64,000 nucleotides of DNA from Longimicrobium sp. (lineage in GTDB: Bacteria; Gemmatimonadota; Gemmatimonadetes; Longimicrobiales; Longimicrobiaceae), in NCBI GenBank assembly GCA_036377595.1, contig DASUYB010000104.1, positions 1-64,000 of the forward strand, in the 5' to 3' direction. A model generated the notes under the pieces. The model ran no database searches. It saw nothing but the letters and a program-made list of their open reading frames with translations, and was not told where the DNA came from. Position 1 is the first letter of the stretch, and every line of letters begins with the position of its first letter. This document shows positions 59,972 through 64,000 of the stretch, piece by piece. Position numbers and translations under genes: made by a program.

Positions 59972-62170
59972 ATGCTCACCACAGCCGCAACCCTGCTCCT
60001 GCTCACCGGCGCGCCCGCCGACAGCTCGCGCGCGCTCCCCGCGTCCGTCATCGCCAGCGCCTACCAGGACGACGCCGTGGCGCGCGAGCTGGTGCGGCGC
60101 GCGCGAGAATATCGCCGCACCACCGACCGGAGCGTGCGCGCGTACCGGGCGCTGGCGCGGCAGCGGATGGCCGCCGGGCTGCGCACCCCGCTGCGCGAGC
60201 GGATGCTGGCCTCGCAGGAGCTGGCGGCGCGCATCGACTGGCGCCGCGAGGGGCCGGTGAGCGTCGACATCGTCGGCGCCCGCGCCCGCAACGTGGCCGA
60301 CGAGGACGACGACGACAACGACGTGCGCGGCGAGGCGCGCAGCCTGGCCTTCGACCCGGCGGACGACCGAATGCGCATGGGGCTGCTGGGCGGCGAGACC
60401 TGGATCCGTCACCCGCTGGCCGAGGGAAGCGAGCGCGACTACCGCTTCCGCGCCGGCGACACGCTGACCGTGCGCCTCAGCGGCGGCGAGACGGTGCGCG
60501 TGTACGAGCTGCGCGTGGAGCCGCGCCGGCTGGACGCGCCGCTTGTGAGCGGGTCGATCTGGCTGGAAGACCGCAGCTACGGCGTCGTCCGCACGCTGCT
60601 GCGCCTGTCGCACTCGCTGATGGAGGAGCTGCGGACGGAGAGCCGCCGCGACTCCGCCGGGCGGCGCCAGGTGAACGTGAGCGCGCAGATCGGCGGCGAC
60701 AGCACGCCCCAGCGCCGGCGCCGCCGCGGCGGGAGCGGGTGGATGGGGATGCTGCCGGACATCCGCATCGACGTGCGCTACGTGACCACCGAATACGGGC
60801 TGGTGCAGGGGAAGTGGTGGATGCCCACGCTCTCGGCGATCGACGCCACGATGACCGCGGGGCCGCTGACCGTGCCCGTCCGCTTCGAGCGCAGCTACTC
60901 GCAGTACGCGGTGGAGGGCGATGCGGCGCCGGGCGCGCTGGCCGCCGCGCCGCCGCGGGCGCAGCGGCCGGACACCCCCGCCGCCTGCCGCGACGGCGGC
61001 GAGTGCCTGTGCGCGGTGGGCGTCTGCCGCGAGGTGGAGGTGCGGATGCCGGCCGACACCACGACGCTCGCCAGCAGCCCCGACCTGCCGCCGCCGCTGG
61101 AGCAGGGCGCGCCGCTCCTCTCCGGCAAGGAGGCCGACCAGCTGGCCGGCGAGCTGCGGCGCGTGGCTAGCGACCCGTGGATCTTCCAGCCGCCGGCGTG
61201 GCGGCGCGCGCCGCTGCTGATGCGCTACAACCGCGTGGAGGGGCTGTCCGTCGGCGTCCGCCAGTCGGGCGACTTCGGCCCCATCGCCGCCGACGGCACG
61301 CTGCGCATTGCCACGGCCACGGGCGAGCCAGACGTGGAGATCGGCGTGCGGCGCGAGACGGCCGAGCGGCGCCTGCGCCTGGCCGGGTACCGGCGCCTGT
61401 CCGCGGCGAATCCGGAGGAGCGGCCGCTGGGGATCGGCAACTCGCTCTCGGCGCTGCTGTGGGGGCGCGACAACGGCGACTACTTCCGCGCCACCGGCGT
61501 GGAGCTGCGCGGCGCGCCGCCGCGCTCGGTGCGGCAGTGGGTGGAGTGGCGCCTGTTCGCCGAGCACCAGGGCCCGGTGCACAACGAGACCGACGCCACG
61601 CTGCGCGGCGTGTTCTCCGACTTCGACTTCCGCCCCAACATCCGCGCCGACCGCGCGGACCAGTTCGGCGCCGCGCTCACCCTGCGGCCATGGGCCGACC
61701 GCGACGTGCTGGGCGTGCGCTGGGGCACCGCGCTGGGGCTCGACGCCGAGGCCGGCACCTTCCGCTTCGCCCGGCCCTCGCTCACGCTGCGCGGCGCCAC
61801 GGAGCTCGGCCGGCTCGCGGTGGCGCTGGAGGGCGCGGCGGGCACCAGTTTCGGCGACGTGCCGGTGCAGTCGCTCTGGCGCCTGGGCGGCGCGGCCACG
61901 CTGCGCGGCTACGACGGCAGCAGCGCGGCGGGCACCGCGTTCTGGCGCGGCCGCGGCGAGCTGGGGATCGGCTCCGGCGCGTTCCGCTACGCCGTGTTCT
62001 CCGACGTGGGCTGGGCCGGCGCGCGCGACGCCGTTTCCTTCGATCGCCCGCTCTGGTCCGTGGGCGCCGGCGCCAGCGTGCTGGACGGGCTCATCCGCGT
62101 CGACCTGGCGCGCGCGCTCCGCGAGCCGAAGGGGTGGCGCCTCGAGCTCTACATGGATGCGGCGTTGTAG
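59972..62170 (+). CDS. Omp85-superfamily outer-membrane protein
   Basis: A 732-residue exported protein. A weak signal peptide (LTTAATLLLLTGAPADSSRA) leads into a ~430-residue periplasmic or extracellular part with a cysteine cluster (ACRDGGECLCAVGVCR, about residues 337-353). The C-terminal ~300 residues are amphipathic strands and include GGAATLRGYDG, the Omp85/BamA loop-6 motif, and a terminal YMDAAL. Not BamA itself: no POTRA repeats are evident. Perhaps involved in surface anchoring or export of another protein. Start 59972 lacks a clear ribosome site but gives the signal peptide. Confidence 0.78.
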   Translation: MLTTAATLLLLTGAPADSSRALPASVIASAYQDDAVARELVRRAREYRRTTDRSVRAYRALARQRMAAGLRTPLRERMLASQELAARIDWRREGPVSVDIVGARARNVADEDDDDNDVRGEARSLAFDPADDRMRMGLLGGETWIRHPLAEGSERDYRFRAGDTLTVRLSGGETVRVYELRVEPRRLDAPLVSGSIWLEDRSYGVVRTLLRLSHSLMEELRTESRRDSAGRRQVNVSAQIGGDSTPQRRRRRGGSGWMGMLPDIRIDVRYVTTEYGLVQGKWWMPTLSAIDATMTAGPLTVPVRFERSYSQYAVEGDAAPGALAAAPPRAQRPDTPAACRDGGECLCAVGVCREVEVRMPADTTTLASSPDLPPPLEQGAPLLSGKEADQLAGELRRVASDPWIFQPPAWRRAPLLMRYNRVEGLSVGVRQSGDFGPIAADGTLRIATATGEPDVEIGVRRETAERRLRLAGYRRLSAANPEERPLGIGNSLSALLWGRDNGDYFRATGVELRGAPPRSVRQWVEWRLFAEHQGPVHNETDATLRGVFSDFDFRPNIRADRADQFGAALTLRPWADRDVLGVRWGTALGLDAEAGTFRFARPSLTLRGATELGRLAVALEGAAGTSFGDVPVQSLWRLGGAATLRGYDGSSAAGTAFWRGRGELGIGSGAFRYAVFSDVGWAGARDAVSFDRPLWSVGAGASVLDGLIRVDLARALREPKGWRLELYMDAAL

Positions 62171-62182
62171 ATCCAAAAAGAA

Positions 62183-62276
62183 TTTCACACAGAGGGCACG
62201 GAGGAAAAAGAGAGGCACAGAGAACCAATCGCGGTCCTCTGTGCCTCTCTTTTTCCTCCGTGTCTCCGTGTGAAAA
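62183..62276. repeat. Palindrome, CACACAGAGG variant
   Basis: Arms of about 39 bases (TTTCACACAGAGGGCACGG ... and ... CCGTGTCTCCGTGTGAAAA) with few mismatches, directly after the Omp85-like stop codon. Confidence 0.92.
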
Positions 62277-62397
62277 ATAGATCGCCAGAGGATCACGCAG
62301 AGTCAGCAGGGTGAGCAGTTGGACCGCTGCCGCTTCGGAGTGCGCTAAGTTGTTGTTGCAGTGTTGCAGTTACCTCTCCCATCGGTTTGGGAGAGGT

Positions 62398-62450
62398 CGA
62401 AAAAGTGAAGAGCCGTGACGGCAGTTTTGTCACGGCTCTTCGCTTTTTCG
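62398..62450. terminator. Bidirectional terminator-like hairpin
   Basis: Twenty-two-base stem (62398-62419 with 62429-62450) with one G-T pair and a 9-base loop; A-rich left and U-rich right flanks (CGAAAAAG / CTTTTTCG) suit both the plus gene ending at 62170 and the minus gene ending at 62483. It is flanked by ACCTCTCCC...GGGAGAGGT (62372-62397) and GGGTGAGGACC, sequences also adjacent to each other in the ~350-bp dispersed element. Confidence 0.82.
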
Positions 62451-62482
62451 GGTGAGGACCCATCCCCGGCTCGGCTCGAATC

Positions 62483-64000
62483 TTACCGCACGCGGCGGAA
62501 GACGTACTCCTGCGGGTCCACGAAGTCGGGGCGGACCTGCATGCGGAACGAGTCGGCCTTCCCGCTCGCGTCCACGGTGAAGGTGACGAGGCTGGTGGCC
62601 AGGTAGCGGTCCTGCCACGTGGCGCGGAAGGTGTCGTACTGCCAGTGCGCCAGCTCGCCGCCGATGCCGGGGTTGTGCACCAACTGCAGCCGCAGCGCGC
62701 CGTTCGCCGCCGTCACCCGCGCCTCGCCGAGCACGGGGTTCTGGTACGTGCCCGCGTAGCCATCCAGCGCCAGCGTGGGGCGGGTGCCGGTGACGTGGCC
62801 GGCCTCGGGGTCCGCCGGCGGCTGGCGCAGGCCGAGCTGCACGCGGCTCCAGTCACGCTCCGGGTTGCCCAGCATCCGGTCGATGATCTCCCAGAAGAGC
62901 GCCGAGTACAGCGACTGCTCGTCGTAGTTGGTGAAGATCGCCACGCCGAAGTCCGCCTCGGGGACGAAGCCGGTGTACGACAGCATCCCGTCCATCCCGC
63001 CGCTGTGGTAGACCAGCAGCTTCCCGGAGTAGTCGCGCAGGAACCACCCCATCCCGTACGCCGCGAAGTGCGTGCTGGGGAAGAGGCGCCGCGTGGCCGC
63101 GCCGATCGGGATCGTCGTCTGCGGGTTGCGCAGCTGCAGGATCACCGCGGAGTCCACGATGCGGCGGCCGCCGTACGCGCCGCTGCGCAGCTGCATCCGC
63201 AGCCACTGCGCCCAGTCGCGCACGCTGCTGTTCAGCGCGGCGGCGCCTGGCCCGTTGTCGAGATCGCGGTAGGGCACGGTGACGATGCGCCCGCCGATCT
63301 TCGTGTGCGGCCGCGCCACGTTCTCCATCCCCCGCAGTTGGGAGATGCTGGTCGTGGTGCGCGTCATCCCCAGCGGCTGCAGGAGGCGCGCGCGCAGGAA
63401 GTCCGCCCAGCTCGTCCCCGTGACGGCGGGGATGATCTCGCCCGCGGCCACGAAGAGCACGTTGTTGTAGCCGTACTCGCCGCGGAAGCTGGTGACGGGC
63501 TCCAGGTTGCGGTACGCGGCCAGCACGTCGCGCGTGGAGCGGTCGGACCCGTACCACAGCAGGTCGCCCTGCCAGGTGGCGTAGCCCGCGCGGTGGCCCA
63601 GCAGGTCGCGCACGGTCAGCTCGCGCGTGGCCCACGGGTCGTGCAGCTGGAAGTACGGGAGATACTGCGTCGCGCGGTCGCTCCACCGCAGCTTCCCTTC
63701 CCCCACCAGAAGCCCCAGCGCGGTCGCTGTCACCGCCTTGGTGTTGGATGCGACGGCGAAGACGGTGTTCTCGTCCACCCGCTCGGGCTTGCCGAGCTCG
63801 CGCACGCCGAAGCCCTTCGCGTAGATCACGCTGTCGTGGCGCACGATGGCCACGGCCAGGCCGGGCACCTCCCAGTCGCGCATGGCCTGCTCGATGTACG
63901 CGTCCAGCCCGCGCAGCGGGTCCGCCGCCTGCGCGCGCAGCGGCAACGCCCACGCGAGCGCGGCGGCGAGGATCGCGAGCAGGCGGATGGAGAGGGGTCG
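62483..64000 (-). CDS. Serine hydrolase, beta-lactamase/D-Ala-carboxypeptidase fold (partial)
   Basis: The 5' end lies beyond the window. The visible part (about 505 residues) begins inside a signal peptide (SIRLLAILAAALAWALPLRA) and continues with a penicillin-binding-protein fold. The nucleophile and Lys are in VASNTKAVTA (SxxK), the YxN motif is EYGYNN and the third element is YHSGGMDG. A C-terminal lipocalin-like strand domain (YAGTYQNPVLGEARV) follows. It is a periplasmic or secreted esterase/peptidase of the class C fold; antibiotic resistance is not implied. Confidence 0.88.
   Translation of the reverse strand, partial: RPLSIRLLAILAAALAWALPLRAQAADPLRGLDAYIEQAMRDWEVPGLAVAIVRHDSVIYAKGFGVRELGKPERVDENTVFAVASNTKAVTATALGLLVGEGKLRWSDRATQYLPYFQLHDPWATRELTVRDLLGHRAGYATWQGDLLWYGSDRSTRDVLAAYRNLEPVTSFRGEYGYNNVLFVAAGEIIPAVTGTSWADFLRARLLQPLGMTRTTTSISQLRGMENVARPHTKIGGRIVTVPYRDLDNGPGAAALNSSVRDWAQWLRMQLRSGAYGGRRIVDSAVILQLRNPQTTIPIGAATRRLFPSTHFAAYGMGWFLRDYSGKLLVYHSGGMDGMLSYTGFVPEADFGVAIFTNYDEQSLYSALFWEIIDRMLGNPERDWSRVQLGLRQPPADPEAGHVTGTRPTLALDGYAGTYQNPVLGEARVTAANGALRLQLVHNPGIGGELAHWQYDTFRATWQDRYLATSLVTFTVDASGKADSFRMQVRPDFVDPQEYVFRRVR

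Noticed and set aside
62483-63946. Internal start at 63946 for the serine hydrolase
   Set aside because: It is a TTG inside a signal peptide; the frame stays open with a hydrophobic N-terminus to the window end, so the gene is partial.

Overview
The window is very GC-rich, densely coded bacterial chromosome from a Gram-negative (diderm) organism. Evidence for the outer membrane is three small beta-barrel proteins, two large proteins with Omp85/BamA-like barrels and several lipoproteins. The gene content (1,627-residue NAD-glutamate dehydrogenase, DhaL-DegV fusion, MEP-pathway ispG) together with intergenic palindromes built from 8-bp and 9-bp units suggests Gemmatimonadota, most likely a Longimicrobium-like genome. 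The taxonomic placement is inference; no rRNA gene is present. I saw no tRNA, transposase, integrase, phage gene or CRISPR array.

Layout. 1-3 kb: an 8-bp tandem array, a small lipoprotein and three outer-membrane barrel genes separated by hairpin repeats. 3-15 kb: mostly single housekeeping genes (DhaL-DegV fusion, alpha/beta hydrolase, ferredoxin, lytic transglycosylase, peroxiredoxin, Hsp33, flavin reductase overlapping a membrane spermidine-synthase-like protein, QueD). 15-19.6 kb: a PAS histidine kinase, two small membrane proteins and an aldehyde dehydrogenase.

19.8-32.1 kb is the most remarkable region. Eight minus-strand genes form one tightly packed operon. In transcription order they are a vWA-domain protein, a multi-pass membrane protein, a tubulin/FtsZ-like GTPase, a 1,135-residue protein with an actin/Hsp70-type ATPase core, a membrane-anchored coiled-coil protein, a MotA/TolQ-like channel with a long helical tail, a MotB/OmpA-like partner that keeps the channel Asp, and a protein with a degenerate kinase-like C-terminus. 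A tubulin-like and an actin-like NTPase encoded beside an ion-driven stator pair looks like an envelope-anchored machine, possibly a Zorya-like conflict system or a filament/secretion apparatus. It matches no characterised system I can name with confidence.

32-44 kb: a beta-hydroxyacid dehydrogenase, a TetR regulator with two matching 16-bp operators and a membrane protein it probably controls, the large NAD-GDH, and a metallopeptidase-propeller-barrel fusion. 44-64 kb: a DEAD-box helicase, a duplicated pair of small membrane coiled-coil proteins, a GH13 glucosidase, a Vps62-like lipoprotein, an erythromycin-esterase-family protein, a histidine kinase/receiver pair, a glycine-zipper lipoprotein, a Phd-VapC toxin-antitoxin pair, ispG, a PhzF-family protein lacking its usual catalytic Glu, an Omp85-like protein and a beta-lactamase-fold hydrolase cut by the window end.

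Repeats dominate the intergenic space. There are at least ten palindromes with arms of roughly 9-bp units, four arrays of an 8-bp unit, two copies of a ~350-bp element whose hairpins show compensatory changes, and two copies of a ~200-bp element with nested inverted repeats. Convergent gene pairs are usually separated by a terminator-like hairpin. Several candidate promoters share the -10 hexamer TATCGT.
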